Of a stretch of 38,290 nt of DNA, positions 6,887 to 16,499 are shown in pieces (position 1 is the stretch's first letter; every line of letters begins with the position of its first letter). The DNA comes from a virus. Below the pieces are notes generated by a model. That model had not been told where the DNA came from. It ran no database searches and saw only the letters and a list, made by a program, of their open reading frames with translations. The translations under genes and the position numbers were made by a program. Location of the stretch: positions 1-38,290 of the IMG/VR virus record IMGVR_UViG_3300005617_000159; one strand, 5' to 3'.

Positions 6887-9337
6887 ATGCAAGACGATAA
6901 CCTGAAAGGCCCGCCGCCTGTAAACGCGAATGATACTCAGCCGGGCGATAGCACGTCGCCGGAATACACGGCGGCGATTTCCGCCCCGGCCACAGGCAAG
7001 GACGGCAAGCCGATTTTGGAGGCGCGCAGCGTGCGCGACGTTTCTCAGATGGTGGGGATATGCACGACGGCAGAAATGAACAACCGCTCACGGGCATGGC
7101 GGTGTAAGGCGGTGCAGGATTTACACGACATGGCCCCGCCGCGCGCGTTTGGGGACAAGTTGCAGCAGGGGCAGACGTGGCAGACCAATCTTTCAACGGG
7201 CAGCCTGTCGGGTCTGACGCAGCGCGTGACGCAGCGGCTGGTGCAAACCATCACCACGGCGCAAACGCTCACCCATTCCATGCTGCCGGAGAGCTATTCC
7301 GAATGGAAGGACAAGAGCGATTTGCTGCAAGCGTCCATGACGGAGCTTTTCCGCGAATGGGACGGGTTTGTGCCGTTCGTTAACATGGTGGCGACGGAGA
7401 ACGTGCTGCAAGGCTACACGCTCCCGTTATGGCTCTCGCCGGAGGACTGGAAGCCGCAGTTTTTCAAGCAGGAGCGCGTGCTTATCCCGGAAGGTTCGCG
7501 GATGGACGTGAAGGAACTGCAATGGGTGGTTGGCAAGATGGACTACCCAATCAATGAGTTTTGCGCGTTGTTTAAGGACGAGGACGCGGCGGAGAAAAAC
7601 GGCTACCAGATTAAGAATTGCGAGATTGCGGCGACTCACGCGGTCGTAGCACAGGAGGGGGACGACTATCTCACGACCGAGCCGCGCCGGTTCAGCGATT
7701 TGCTCAACCAAGGGACGTGGGGCATCGCCTATGGGAACGGCGGTGTGCGCTGCGTTAAGTGCTGGCTGTTGGCGAGCACGGAATACGACGGAGCGGTGAC
7801 GTTCTCGCTTATCGCGCGCGAGGCTCCGTTGGAAAAGGCATTGCTGCGCTATTCGTTTAAGGCGTTGCCGTCCATGCTGGATTTCGCCGGTCTGTTTTCA
7901 TTTGAGCCGGGCAATGGCACGGTGCATAGCAGCAAGGGGCTGGGTAGAAAACTATTCAACCTTTGCACGGTGATTGAGCAGTCGCGGTGCAACATGGTGG
8001 ACGCAGCGTTCATGCAGAACCTAATCATGCTGAAAGGCGACGCCCCGGCGCGCAACCGGGCTAACATGATTGTGAACGCGCCGTTTTTGCACCTGCCGAG
8101 CGCGGTGGAATTGCAGCAGTTCAAGTTTGGCTCGACTCCGGCGGACTTGGCCGCGCTGGACAACCTGATTGCCGCATGGATGGAGCAGGCGATTGGCTCC
8201 TACATCGCGGACGTTGCCAATCCGTCTGAGGAAGACCCGAACAAGACGGCGACGGCGAAGAAAATTGACTATGCGCGCGAGCAGGAAAGCGCGGCAATGG
8301 CGTTGGCGCGCTGGGAAGACCAATTTTATGGCAGCATTTCCACGAATATGCAGAAACGCGCGCTATCGGACGCGAATTTGTCGGCAGCGAAGGAGATTTT
8401 CCTTAAAATCGTGAATGACAGCACGGGGAAAGTGGAGCGGCCTTCGCTTTACGATAAAATTGAAGGCACCGAGGCCAAGGCGGTCGAAAAAATCGTGCAA
8501 GTGCTGAAAAAGTGGCCGTCCGACGAGGTGGTTGACGTGGACGACAATGGAGAACCGCAAAGCCCGGACGAATTCTTGGAAGACGTGCTCGATGAAATCC
8601 GTGTTTGGCGCGACACGTCGGCCAGCGTGCGGGCAAACATCCTGAAATTCACGCAGGCGCAAAATGTGGCCGGAATGATTGCGAAATATGCCGGGACGCC
8701 GCTTGGGCTGAATCTAGACTTGGAGGCGATGCAGATGGCGGACGTGGAAAACACGCTTGGGCCGGTGCTCGCCAAGAAATACATAATCCCGAAAGGCGCG
8801 GAGACGCAACAGGCCGAAGGGAAACGGGCGCAGATGGAGGAAATCGCCACGATGCTGACGCTCACGGCGGAAGTGCCGGTTTCCCCGCGCGACCCGCATC
8901 TGGTTCACGCGCAGGCTTGCCAAGAATGGCTGTCGCAGGTGGCCGCGCCGCAGTTGGCCGACCCAAGCGCAGAGCAGCGGTTTGTTGTTTGCACGGGCCA
9001 TGTCTTGAACCATATGGGCGCGCACTTGCAGGCGTTGGAGGCGACGCCTGACGGCAAGACGCCGGAAGCGCGAGAACTGGCTAAGTTTCATGCTGGTATG
9101 TCGCAGCAGCTAGGTGAGGTTGTTAGCATTCGTGCTCACGCACGCGAGGCGGCGCATCTAGCGGCGGCAAAAATAATTGTTGACGGCGAGCAGAGCGGGG
9201 GCAATGTGGGGCAAAACGGGGCAAGTGATATTGAGTCACAATCCCAACCAACACCGATGCCAACCGCCACGCCAGCCGCCACGATTGCACCCGAACCAGT
9301 GATGCCGGGGCAGGCGACGTTGCCGCCGACCGCCTGA
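6887..9337 (+). CDS. Portal protein
   Basis: An 816-residue protein from the ATG at 6887 (preceded by CCC); an in-frame ATG at 6860 would add nine residues. It has the size and architecture of large podovirus-type portal or head-tail connector proteins: a soluble N-terminus, a Trp-rich alpha/beta middle, a region with LLKALLRYSF-like and FEPGNGTVHSSKGLGRKLFN segments, and a long helical stem-crown part at 440-640 (QAIGSYIADVANPSEEDPNK, then RALSDANLSAAKEIF). The last 60 residues are low-complexity Gln/Pro/Thr. It forms the dodecameric ring through which DNA is packaged. Position after terL supports this. The call rests on length, position and general resemblance; no single invariant motif is available for portals. 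Confidence 0.75.
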   Translation: MQDDNLKGPPPVNANDTQPGDSTSPEYTAAISAPATGKDGKPILEARSVRDVSQMVGICTTAEMNNRSRAWRCKAVQDLHDMAPPRAFGDKLQQGQTWQTNLSTGSLSGLTQRVTQRLVQTITTAQTLTHSMLPESYSEWKDKSDLLQASMTELFREWDGFVPFVNMVATENVLQGYTLPLWLSPEDWKPQFFKQERVLIPEGSRMDVKELQWVVGKMDYPINEFCALFKDEDAAEKNGYQIKNCEIAATHAVVAQEGDDYLTTEPRRFSDLLNQGTWGIAYGNGGVRCVKCWLLASTEYDGAVTFSLIAREAPLEKALLRYSFKALPSMLDFAGLFSFEPGNGTVHSSKGLGRKLFNLCTVIEQSRCNMVDAAFMQNLIMLKGDAPARNRANMIVNAPFLHLPSAVELQQFKFGSTPADLAALDNLIAAWMEQAIGSYIADVANPSEEDPNKTATAKKIDYAREQESAAMALARWEDQFYGSISTNMQKRALSDANLSAAKEIFLKIVNDSTGKVERPSLYDKIEGTEAKAVEKIVQVLKKWPSDEVVDVDDNGEPQSPDEFLEDVLDEIRVWRDTSASVRANILKFTQAQNVAGMIAKYAGTPLGLNLDLEAMQMADVENTLGPVLAKKYIIPKGAETQQAEGKRAQMEEIATMLTLTAEVPVSPRDPHLVHAQACQEWLSQVAAPQLADPSAEQRFVVCTGHVLNHMGAHLQALEATPDGKTPEARELAKFHAGMSQQLGEVVSIRAHAREAAHLAAAKIIVDGEQSGGNVGQNGASDIESQSQPTPMPTATPAATIAPEPVMPGQATLPPTA

Positions 9338-9341
9338 GTTT

Positions 9342-9707
9342 ATGCCGCTGCAAAAACACAACCTAGACACGGTGGCCGCATTTCTGCGCTCCCCGGCATG
9401 GCCGGATTTGCGCCAATGCGCGGAGGCAAGCGCGAAAATCTCGCCGCCTAGTGTTATGGCCGCGCCTGATGTGGCGGCGGCGATTGCCCACCAGCGGGCC
9501 GGGTTTGAGGCGTGCTTGGCGGCAATCGAGGATAGTGTGCGGCAGCAACCGATTGACCCTAATGCGACATCGGGTTCGCCGAGCAATGGCGGGAATGGTG
9601 GAGGTGGCGGCGTAGGAGCCGACGGGGTTTCTCCCATTATCCATCGCATCGCCACTGACGAGGGCGTAAGCGCATCAGAAGTTCTCGCTAGTTTCAATAA
9701 GGACTAA
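9342..9707 (+). CDS. Hypothetical protein between portal and scaffold
   Basis: A 121-residue protein starting four bases after the portal stop, so probably co-translated. Residues 1-75 are helical (NLDTVAAFLRSPAWPDLRQC, then AAIAHQRAGFEACLAAIED). A Gly-rich linker follows (GNGGGGGVGADG), then a short helix near the end (IIHRIATDEGVSASEVLASF). No known family is recognised. Small proteins in this position can be head-assembly chaperones or minor head proteins, which remains inference. Confidence 0.65.
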   Translation: MPLQKHNLDTVAAFLRSPAWPDLRQCAEASAKISPPSVMAAPDVAAAIAHQRAGFEACLAAIEDSVRQQPIDPNATSGSPSNGGNGGGGGVGADGVSPIIHRIATDEGVSASEVLASFNKD

Positions 9708-9727
9708 TTTAACCGCCAATCCAACCT

Positions 9728-11209
9728 ATGACCGCCCAAGACCCTGCCTCTGCAATCGCCGGTATGTTTCAGCCAAGTGCGCCCGTCGCGCCTGCCGTAG
9801 TTTCAGCCCCGCCTCCACAACAGCAGCAATCCTCATCTTCGCAAGATGGCGGTTCAGGCGGTGGCGGGGACAATGGCGGTTCACGCCATAGTGACACGCA
9901 GCGATTTGGCCAGTCCATGACCAAGGAAGACCAATACGGGTATGGTGATGAGGCGTTTCAGGCCGCGCTTGATGGGAAGAAACCGCAGGACGCCAAAGAT
10001 GGCGAGGAGGGCGGTGGCGGCGAAGTAAAAGACGGTGAGGATGACGCTAACAAAGTCGGAGAGGCCAAGGCCGATGACGGTTCAGGCGAGAAACCCGCGC
10101 CAACCGATGAGGAGCTTGACGCGCACCTGAACAAGAGCAACCTCCCCAAGCAACAAAAAGAAAACTGGAAGCAGATGCGCTCCGCTCGCGCCGCGCTGGA
10201 AAAGGCCAACCAAGAACTTCTCGCAAAAAACAAAGAGTATGAGGAGCGTCTTGGTAAGGCTGGCCCCGTGCCTGACGACCTTAAAAAAGAGGTTGAGGCG
10301 ACCAATCGCAAGTATCAGGAGGCGGCGGCTAAACTGCGCGAGCAGGAAATCACCGCCGACCCTGAGTTTGTAAGAAAATACGTCGAGCCGGTGAAAGCCA
10401 ATAATAACCAGATTCGTGAAATTCTACTAAAGAATGGTAGAAACAACGGACATAGCGAGGAGGTTATTCAACAGGCATTAGCTCATTACGATACCACCGG
10501 ATACACCCTTAAAGGACTTAAAGAGGAGTTTAAAGCTTTTGAGGAAAACGGCGATTTGGACGCAGCAGAAACCGTGCGGGAGCTAATTCGTGCTAACATC
10601 CGACTTGGCACCGAAAAGGCCAACGAGATGAAATCATGGCAGGAAGGTTACACGGCTCGCTCCGCCGACCGCGAGCAGCGGCAACGCGCGGAAATGGAGG
10701 AGGCCATTCGCATCGGCAATGAATCGGCGCAATCTACGTTCACGGCCAACCTGCGCGACCTCGCCGAAAAGTTCCCGCTACTGAAAGAGCCGCCCAAGCC
10801 GCTCTCCACTGACTCGCCCGCCGTTTCCAAGGCGAAGCAGGCGGCGTATGACCAATGGAGCAAAGCCATGGATGTGCAGGCCGACCTCGATGCACTCAAT
10901 AACGAGCTTGGACTGCCCGACCAAAAGAAAGTAGCGGCTGCGCGCGGGCGTATCTTCGCGCTGGCGAAACAGGGGTTGGCCTTGCAGCGTATCATCGCCA
11001 ACCAATACCCGCAAAGCGAGGCGGCGACGAAGAAGGAGCTTGCCGAGTTGAAATCCAAGCTGGCCGCGATGAACAAGACCGGCGACCTGAGCCGGGCGCA
11101 CGCTGGCGACATGGGCGCACAGCAGCAACAGCCGCTTAAGGCGAGTGGCAATACGGAGCAGGATTTTGAGCGTGCGTTGCGGGCGGCGATGCCGGGCGCG
11201 GGCGGCTGA
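9728..11209 (+). CDS. Scaffold-like protein
   Basis: A 493-residue acidic protein. Residues 1-130 are disordered (Pro/Gln/Ser/Gly runs, then Asp/Glu/Lys-rich). Residues 130-210 are a coiled coil (KQQKENWKQMRSARAALEKA and following heptads). The remainder is mostly helical with a second helical block near 430-460 and a short C-terminal segment (FERALRAAMPGAGG). Disordered acidic head, coiled coil and short basic or helical end are the usual features of phage scaffolding proteins, and the gene follows the portal. In most phages the capsid gene comes next; here the best capsid candidate lies 24 kb away, which is odd. Confidence 0.6.
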   Translation: MTAQDPASAIAGMFQPSAPVAPAVVSAPPPQQQQSSSSQDGGSGGGGDNGGSRHSDTQRFGQSMTKEDQYGYGDEAFQAALDGKKPQDAKDGEEGGGGEVKDGEDDANKVGEAKADDGSGEKPAPTDEELDAHLNKSNLPKQQKENWKQMRSARAALEKANQELLAKNKEYEERLGKAGPVPDDLKKEVEATNRKYQEAAAKLREQEITADPEFVRKYVEPVKANNNQIREILLKNGRNNGHSEEVIQQALAHYDTTGYTLKGLKEEFKAFEENGDLDAAETVRELIRANIRLGTEKANEMKSWQEGYTARSADREQRQRAEMEEAIRIGNESAQSTFTANLRDLAEKFPLLKEPPKPLSTDSPAVSKAKQAAYDQWSKAMDVQADLDALNNELGLPDQKKVAAARGRIFALAKQGLALQRIIANQYPQSEAATKKELAELKSKLAAMNKTGDLSRAHAGDMGAQQQQPLKASGNTEQDFERALRAAMPGAGG

Positions 11210-11229
11210 TAGCGTGAACCGCATAACCT

Positions 11230-11598
11230 ATGAAAACAGAACGTCCGCCGTTCGATACATCAAATAACCCCGTGATTGCGGAGCTTAACGCGCTTGTTTA
11301 TGAAACCTTCAAGCCAAAGTGGTCTAAGCGTGGGTGGATTTATCGTCGCATTTACTATTTGGGGGATAATGAACTTCCCTATGGCTGGACATGGATACTT
11401 GGAGGAATCACCCCAATAGCTTACGATTACGTCCTTGAAATTCTTAAGGCAGAAGGCAAAGACGTTTCCAAGTTCGAGATGTTTTTTGATGAAGAGAAAC
11501 GGAAGGGTGATGAACAGTGGAAAAGAGATGATGCGTTGCGCTCCTCCGCCAAGACGAAATTGACCGAAGCAGAGCGAAATGCGTGCGGCCTAGCATAA
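11230..11598 (+). CDS. Hypothetical protein, paralogue of the gene at 33437
   Basis: A 122-residue protein. Its first 80 residues match the protein at 33437-33691 in pattern: PPFDTSN, then I-A-x-L-N-x-LVY, P-x-W-x3-GW-x-Y, YY-x-GD, and TWIL-x-G-x-TP. The pattern is rich in Trp and Tyr and looks like one compact domain. The C-terminal 40 residues are charged and helical and absent from the shorter paralogue. The function is unknown. It opens a run of AT-richer small genes between the scaffold-like gene and the glycan island, suggesting recent acquisition. Confidence 0.7.
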   Translation: MKTERPPFDTSNNPVIAELNALVYETFKPKWSKRGWIYRRIYYLGDNELPYGWTWILGGITPIAYDYVLEILKAEGKDVSKFEMFFDEEKRKGDEQWKRDDALRSSAKTKLTEAERNACGLA

Positions 11599-11607
11599 AT
11601 AACAGCC

Positions 11608-11820
11608 ATGAAACCAAAATTTCCCGCCTGCGCGCCGAAAGACGTGGTAAAATGCCCCAAAAAGATGCAAGTGCGTTTGTCGCACGAAGCGGCGGCAATC
11701 GTGCGCCGCCATTGCAAGCGTGAGAAGCGCACGCCACCCCAGCAGGCCAGCCTTATCATTGAACAGTCTGAAATCGTCCACAATCACAAAACCCAATCCG
11801 ACTATAAAACCGCAAAGTAG
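11608..11820 (+). CDS. Small basic hypothetical protein
   Basis: A 70-residue basic protein. It opens with KFPACAPKDVVKCPKKMQV, then a helix SHEAAAIVRRHCKREKRTPP and a short second helix (QQASLIIEQSE). The helix pair with a basic front could be a DNA-binding ribbon-helix-helix-like fold, but the beta strand expected for that family (KMQVRLS) is short, so I give no function. It starts 10 bases after the preceding gene and ends two bases before the next. Confidence 0.55.
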   Translation: MKPKFPACAPKDVVKCPKKMQVRLSHEAAAIVRRHCKREKRTPPQQASLIIEQSEIVHNHKTQSDYKTAK

Positions 11821-11822
11821 CC

Positions 11823-12083
11823 ATGAAAAAACTAAATAAATTACTTCTCGCTTACATTCTTTGTGGCGTGCTATCTATTTGTCTAAATACGGGAGCCGAA
11901 CTCGCTTATTTCCAAGGCCAATATCCAACCGTAAGACACCCGCGTCAAGACCTCGCCCAAGCACTTGGGCATAACATCTTGTTTTCCCCAGTGTGGCCCA
12001 TTAATACATCTATCTTATTTTTCTACAGCGGATTTTACGAATACGGCTGGTATCTTGTTCCTAAATCAAACGGTCAACCATGA
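11823..12083 (+). CDS. Small membrane protein
   Basis: An 86-residue protein with an N-terminal hydrophobic segment (residues 7-22, LLLAYILCGVLSICLN) after a basic MKKLNK start, and a second hydrophobic stretch near 57-80 (NTSILFFYSGFYEYGWYLV). It is therefore likely a two-pass inner-membrane protein or has a signal anchor. Its stop overlaps the ATG of the following glycosyltransferase (ATGA), so translation is coupled. No family is recognised; a holin-like or glycan-island membrane accessory role are both only guesses. Confidence 0.6.
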   Translation: MKKLNKLLLAYILCGVLSICLNTGAELAYFQGQYPTVRHPRQDLAQALGHNILFSPVWPINTSILFFYSGFYEYGWYLVPKSNGQP

Positions 12084-14107
12084 AACCACTCACCCCAGAA
12101 CAACTAGCCGCCGCGAACATTTGGTATTGCGAAAACGTAAAGGCGTCGGTTATCCGTTCGGCCACTGGCAAGAAAGGCGGTCGAATCGGCCCCATGCTCA
12201 AGGCGAAGTGCCTAGACGAGTCTTTGCTACGGCGGCTTTGTCGCGTTATGCCGTGCGCGGCGATTGCGGACTGGCAGGAGGAGTATTCGGCAGAGCGTAT
12301 CCAGAAAACAGGTGCAGCTAAAAACCCACAACCTGAGCCGCTTGCGCCGGTTACTTTGGGCGATGTCCTGAAAGCTGATAAGAAACCCGCGCCGATTGCG
12401 AAGGCGCAACTTCCTTCCGCACGCCCTGAACTGAAAGACCCGCGCCGGATGGTCGTTACGCTCTCATTTTGGGACGGCGACGCGGCGGAGGCATCCGCGC
12501 TCATGGATTTGATTTTTGACTTGGGCGATGGCGTTGACCCGGATTGCGAGTTTTTCCTTTTCCGGCGCAATGACTGCCAACGCTGGGCGGCAAACACCCC
12601 GCCGCGTGACCTAACGCGCCGGTTTGCCCGTGTGGAGGGAGGAACTAGCAAGACGCCAGCCAACGGCTTCCCGCAGGCGTGCAACGCCATGTTCTACGAC
12701 TTGGCAGAAGCGGTGGCGATTAAGAACGCCGAGCGTGGGTATTTGTGCTGGCTGAACCTAGAGCCGGACGTTGTTCCGACGCGAAAAACGTGGCTAAAGG
12801 AAATCCGCCAAGAATACCTGTATGCGCTGAAAGAGGGCAAAATGTGCGTGGGGGAGGTTCGCACCGACCCGCAACCGCATCTGAACGGCGTTGCGGTCTA
12901 TCCTGCCGACCTTTATGCGCGCTATCCTGAAATTGCGGCGCGTGGTTGCCCGCCGGAAGGCTGGGCGTATGACATTTTCCATGCCTCGCAAATTCTGCCT
13001 GACGCCGTTGACAGCCCGCTTTTCAGCACGGACTGGAAACTGGCGACGGCGACGCCTGAGCGGGTGTTTCGCCCGCGCATTGGAAATGTCATACCTACCC
13101 TATTTCACGGCTGCAAGGACGGGTCGGCGGTTGAGGCGGTGAGAAAGTCAATTTTGGTTTCCGCTTCGTTGCGGCCCGGCCCCGTGACCATTACTCAACC
13201 TACAGTGACGGCAAGTTCATCCGACTATCTGCTTCCCATTTCTATCTCGGTTGCTTCCCCCCCGCCCCAAACCGCCATTGTGACGCCCCCGCCGACGGCC
13301 CCTAGTGCGCCATTGCCGCGAAAACTAGCCACTTCGGACGCCATACCCGCCCCAACACCCCTACCGGCCACGAAATTGACCGTTCTTGTGGCCTCTAATC
13401 GCGGTTTGCTCGCCCCGACCGTGGAAAGCCTGTTTCGCAACATCCGTCAAGGCGGTAGCGAATTCAACCTGCGAGACGTGGAGATTTTCACCGAAAGCGG
13501 GTATGACATTTTTGACAACCGCAACAACTTGGCGGCTCGCTTCCTGCAATACGGCGGCGAGTGGAGCCTGTGGATGGATGACGATGTTATCCTGCCGTGT
13601 GGCGATGCTGACTGGTTCAAGCGCGTGACCAGCGCAATCTACGACGACAAGTTTTGCGCCATTCCGGCCATTAACCGCCTGCTTTGGGTGGCACGCGAGA
13701 ATAACCGCAAGATTGTGGGTGGCTGCTATTTCGACCGAGCGCATCATGGAATTCCTTCTTTTCATGGTGGGCGCGTGAACTCCGACCTTCGCCAATCGCT
13801 GCAAACGCGCGGCCCGCGTGACGAAGTGATGCCGACCGCATGGGCGGCTACCGGCTGCCTACTTGTCCATCGCCAAGTCTATCTCGACATCATTCGCACG
13901 CGCCCGCAAGATGCGGTCAATGACCGCGACCGCAAGCCGTGGATTAGGCACGCCAACCGATTTTTCGACAAGATTGACGACAACGGCGACGATGTTTCCT
14001 TCTGCCAGCGCGCCCGTGAGGCAGGACATGAGCCAGTCGTTGACCTAGCGACGTTCTGCGGACACATCGGAAACCGCGTGGCGTTGAATGTTCCGATTGT
14101 AAAATAA
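12080..14107 (+). CDS. Two-domain glycosyltransferase
   Basis: A 675-residue protein with two GT-A-like parts. Residues 120-360 contain an acidic strand end (LNLEPDV, 226-231) and the motifs HLNGVAVY (267-274), GCPPEGWAYDIFH and HGCKDGSAVEAVR, all shared with the first half of the next gene. A Pro/Thr/Ala linker (365-430) follows. Residues 432-675 are a family-2-like domain with WSLWMDDDV (496-503; the DDD is the metal and nucleotide-sugar binding site), a TAWAATGCLLVHR acceptor-side motif and GDDVSFCQRAREAGH (general base region). It probably transfers two different sugars, or one domain is regulatory. It is the first of the glycan-island genes and overlaps its upstream neighbour by ATGA. 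Confidence 0.75.
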   Translation: MKPLTPEQLAAANIWYCENVKASVIRSATGKKGGRIGPMLKAKCLDESLLRRLCRVMPCAAIADWQEEYSAERIQKTGAAKNPQPEPLAPVTLGDVLKADKKPAPIAKAQLPSARPELKDPRRMVVTLSFWDGDAAEASALMDLIFDLGDGVDPDCEFFLFRRNDCQRWAANTPPRDLTRRFARVEGGTSKTPANGFPQACNAMFYDLAEAVAIKNAERGYLCWLNLEPDVVPTRKTWLKEIRQEYLYALKEGKMCVGEVRTDPQPHLNGVAVYPADLYARYPEIAARGCPPEGWAYDIFHASQILPDAVDSPLFSTDWKLATATPERVFRPRIGNVIPTLFHGCKDGSAVEAVRKSILVSASLRPGPVTITQPTVTASSSDYLLPISISVASPPPQTAIVTPPPTAPSAPLPRKLATSDAIPAPTPLPATKLTVLVASNRGLLAPTVESLFRNIRQGGSEFNLRDVEIFTESGYDIFDNRNNLAARFLQYGGEWSLWMDDDVILPCGDADWFKRVTSAIYDDKFCAIPAINRLLWVARENNRKIVGGCYFDRAHHGIPSFHGGRVNSDLRQSLQTRGPRDEVMPTAWAATGCLLVHRQVYLDIIRTRPQDAVNDRDRKPWIRHANRFFDKIDDNGDDVSFCQRAREAGHEPVVDLATFCGHIGNRVALNVPIVK

Positions 14108-14112
14108 TCACC

Positions 14113-15858
14113 ATGACTAACCAACCAGTCCCTTCCGGTTTCGTCCGCAACCTCGCGGGCGAACTTCACCCTGTTGCCATTCTCAACGACGGTATGCAGC
14201 GGACATCCAGTGAGCCGCGCTTCCTCGTTGTGATGGGCTACTATCATGGCGACTTGGCTCGCGTCATTCGGACGTGTGAGATAATCGCAGACTTGGAGCC
14301 GGACGTTAATCCGGTGGCTGATTTCTTGCTATGGGGCCGCTTCGACGCGACGGGCTTCCCTGACGATACACTGGCGCGTCTGCGCGCCAAGTTTCAGACT
14401 GTTCACGTCCAAAAGTCGGGGCGGCACGGCGCAACTGGTTTCCCTTATGGTGCAAACGAGATGTGGCACGACCTTGTGCATACCATGTCCGGCAAAGCGT
14501 GGAGCGAGCGTTACTATGCCTTTTTCAATATGGAGTGGGATGCGGTGCCTCTGCGGCGCGGCTGGATTCAGGAGCTAGATGCGGCGTGGAAAGCGGCGAA
14601 GGCGCAAGGAAAGGCTGTGCTGGGAGTTCACCAGACGACGCCAGCCCTACACGTCAATGGTGTTGCGGTGTATGACACGAAGCTGGCCGCGCTTGCGCCC
14701 AATGCGCGTCTCGGTGGTTGCAACCCGCAGGGGGCGTATGACGTGGAGCATAGGGACATCATCGTGCCAATGTCCAAGAACACTGGTCTAATCAAACTCG
14801 ACTATCGGCGTGCCACTATCTCGGCGGCTGAACTTTTGGGCGCGAATGACGGGCGCGGCCCATGCGTGCATCATGGCGTGCAGGATAGCTCCGCGATTGA
14901 TGCGGTGCGCGATGAGATTGTATTGGGGAAGGCGCGGGCGCAATCCAAGGCCGTTGTTTTCCACCAAAATTTTCCTGTGCCTCCCGGTTTTACGCCTGTG
15001 ACCGCTACTATTTCAACCAATCAGCCGCATTATCTTTTCATCCGCTCCTACACGAAAGACTTTCCATTTCTGAAATACTGTCTGCAAAGTGTGGCGAAGT
15101 TTGCGAGTGGGTTTGTTGGTATTAAGGTTGTTGTTCCGCAAACAGATGCCGCTACATTTACGGATGCCGGAGTTGATTTTACCGTCTGCGAGGCAGACCC
15201 GTGCAAAGGCTACCTCGCGCAGCAAATCACCAAACTTTATGCCGATAAGTTTCTGCCGGATGACGGCTGGGTTAGCTACATTGATTCGGACTGCATTTTT
15301 ACAGATGCTATCGCCCCTGCCGATTTCTTTCATGGCGGTAAGCCCATCGCGCTTTACCAGTCCTACGCCGAGTTGAAAGAGCAAGTGCCGTGGAAAGAGT
15401 CCACCGAGAAAGCACTTGGCTTCACCGTGGAAAACGAGCTAATGCGACGGCACGGCGCGACCTATCATACCAGCGAGCTTGCCGAGTTCCGGCAATGGTT
15501 CCTTTCCAATCGTGGCGTTACCGTGCGCGACTACATAATTGCCGAAGCGAACGCGGGCCGCTGTCTGGCGGAGTTCAATCTAATGGGCGCGTGGCTGTTC
15601 CGCTACAAGCATGGCACGCGGGCTTGGTTCAAGACGGAGAAGTATGAGGCTCCGCGTCTTCCGCTTAGTCAGTTCTGGTCGTGGGGCGGCATTGAGACGG
15701 CGCGGGCGCAGATTGAGTCATTGCTTGGAATCGGGGATGGCTCGACTCCGCCACCTATTGAACCTACTCGGCAGCCTGTCATTGCGCCTGTCGCCGATGC
15801 CGCGCCTGCGTCTAAGCGCGGGAGGAAGTCCAAGACAACGCTAGAGACCGCGCCATGA
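14113..15858 (+). CDS. Two-domain glycosyltransferase, DSD type
   Basis: A 581-residue protein. Residues 35-270 are related to the N-terminal half of the preceding gene (FFNMEWDAVP, LHVNGVAVY, GCNPQGAYDVEH, HHGVQDSSAIDAVR). Residues 305-540 form a second domain with RSYTKDFPFLKYCLQSV at its start, the metal-binding motif SYIDSDCIF (388-396) and a late EFNLMGAWLF motif; the DSD with a preceding Tyr resembles the DUF6492 group of putative glycosyltransferases. The C-terminal 40 residues are Pro/Ala/Lys-rich. It begins five bases after its neighbour and overlaps the next gene by ATGA, so the three are one translation unit. Substrates are unknown. Confidence 0.75.
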   Translation: MTNQPVPSGFVRNLAGELHPVAILNDGMQRTSSEPRFLVVMGYYHGDLARVIRTCEIIADLEPDVNPVADFLLWGRFDATGFPDDTLARLRAKFQTVHVQKSGRHGATGFPYGANEMWHDLVHTMSGKAWSERYYAFFNMEWDAVPLRRGWIQELDAAWKAAKAQGKAVLGVHQTTPALHVNGVAVYDTKLAALAPNARLGGCNPQGAYDVEHRDIIVPMSKNTGLIKLDYRRATISAAELLGANDGRGPCVHHGVQDSSAIDAVRDEIVLGKARAQSKAVVFHQNFPVPPGFTPVTATISTNQPHYLFIRSYTKDFPFLKYCLQSVAKFASGFVGIKVVVPQTDAATFTDAGVDFTVCEADPCKGYLAQQITKLYADKFLPDDGWVSYIDSDCIFTDAIAPADFFHGGKPIALYQSYAELKEQVPWKESTEKALGFTVENELMRRHGATYHTSELAEFRQWFLSNRGVTVRDYIIAEANAGRCLAEFNLMGAWLFRYKHGTRAWFKTEKYEAPRLPLSQFWSWGGIETARAQIESLLGIGDGSTPPPIEPTRQPVIAPVADAAPASKRGRKSKTTLETAP

Positions 15859-16499
15859 GAATTCTCTTAATTCACACTCACGGAAGCGTCAACGCTACCG
15901 TGGCTCGGCATTACCCGTATTATCTGGCAGCCGGTTGCGACCGCACGGTGGGAGTCCAAACGACTAAGGGCGATTGCAAGTGGCCTTCCGCTGATACGGT
16001 TGTCATCGGTGGAGATTCCTACGTTTCTGGAAATCACCTTCCAAGCCGACTTATCAGGACGTTGGAATATGCCGTCAAGGAAGGGGGAACTGAAATCTTG
16101 GTTGCCGAGTATGACACGATTTTCTTTAAGCCGCTCCCGCCTTTCCCGACTGGTTTTGTTCTAAACGAAACCGGCGGGGCAATGCCGGGTTATCGGTGCA
16201 GCCGATTTTTCCATGGGCCTTGGTGTATGGACGCAGAGACGGCAAAGGCTACGGTAGAACTTGGAGACAAGTTGCTTTTCCATGGGATTAACGAGGGCGG
16301 CTCTCCCGATACTTTCCTCGGTTACATCACCGACTTGCTTCAAATTCCTGTGCATGGTGGGGTATTCAAAAACTTCACTAGGAATTCGCTTGACCGTCCC
16401 GGCGACCTAGAGCTTGCGCGGCAAGCCTACCGCGACGGGGTGCATTGCATCCACGGCATCAAGCACGAACGGGAGCTAAACTTTATCCTAGCAAAATGA
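15855..16499 (+). CDS. Glycosyltransferase-like protein
   Basis: A 214-residue protein with a first beta strand MRILLIHTHG, a strand plus acidic motif ILVAEYDTIFF (81-91, position of a DxD-like metal site) and a conserved-looking HGGVFKNF segment. The fold pattern (alternating strands and helices, acidic strand end at about residue 85) resembles small GT-A enzymes, and both neighbours are glycosyltransferases. The acidic motif is EYD rather than DxD, so activity is not assured. It overlaps both neighbours by ATGA. Confidence 0.55.
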   Translation: MRILLIHTHGSVNATVARHYPYYLAAGCDRTVGVQTTKGDCKWPSADTVVIGGDSYVSGNHLPSRLIRTLEYAVKEGGTEILVAEYDTIFFKPLPPFPTGFVLNETGGAMPGYRCSRFFHGPWCMDAETAKATVELGDKLLFHGINEGGSPDTFLGYITDLLQIPVHGGVFKNFTRNSLDRPGDLELARQAYRDGVHCIHGIKHERELNFILAK

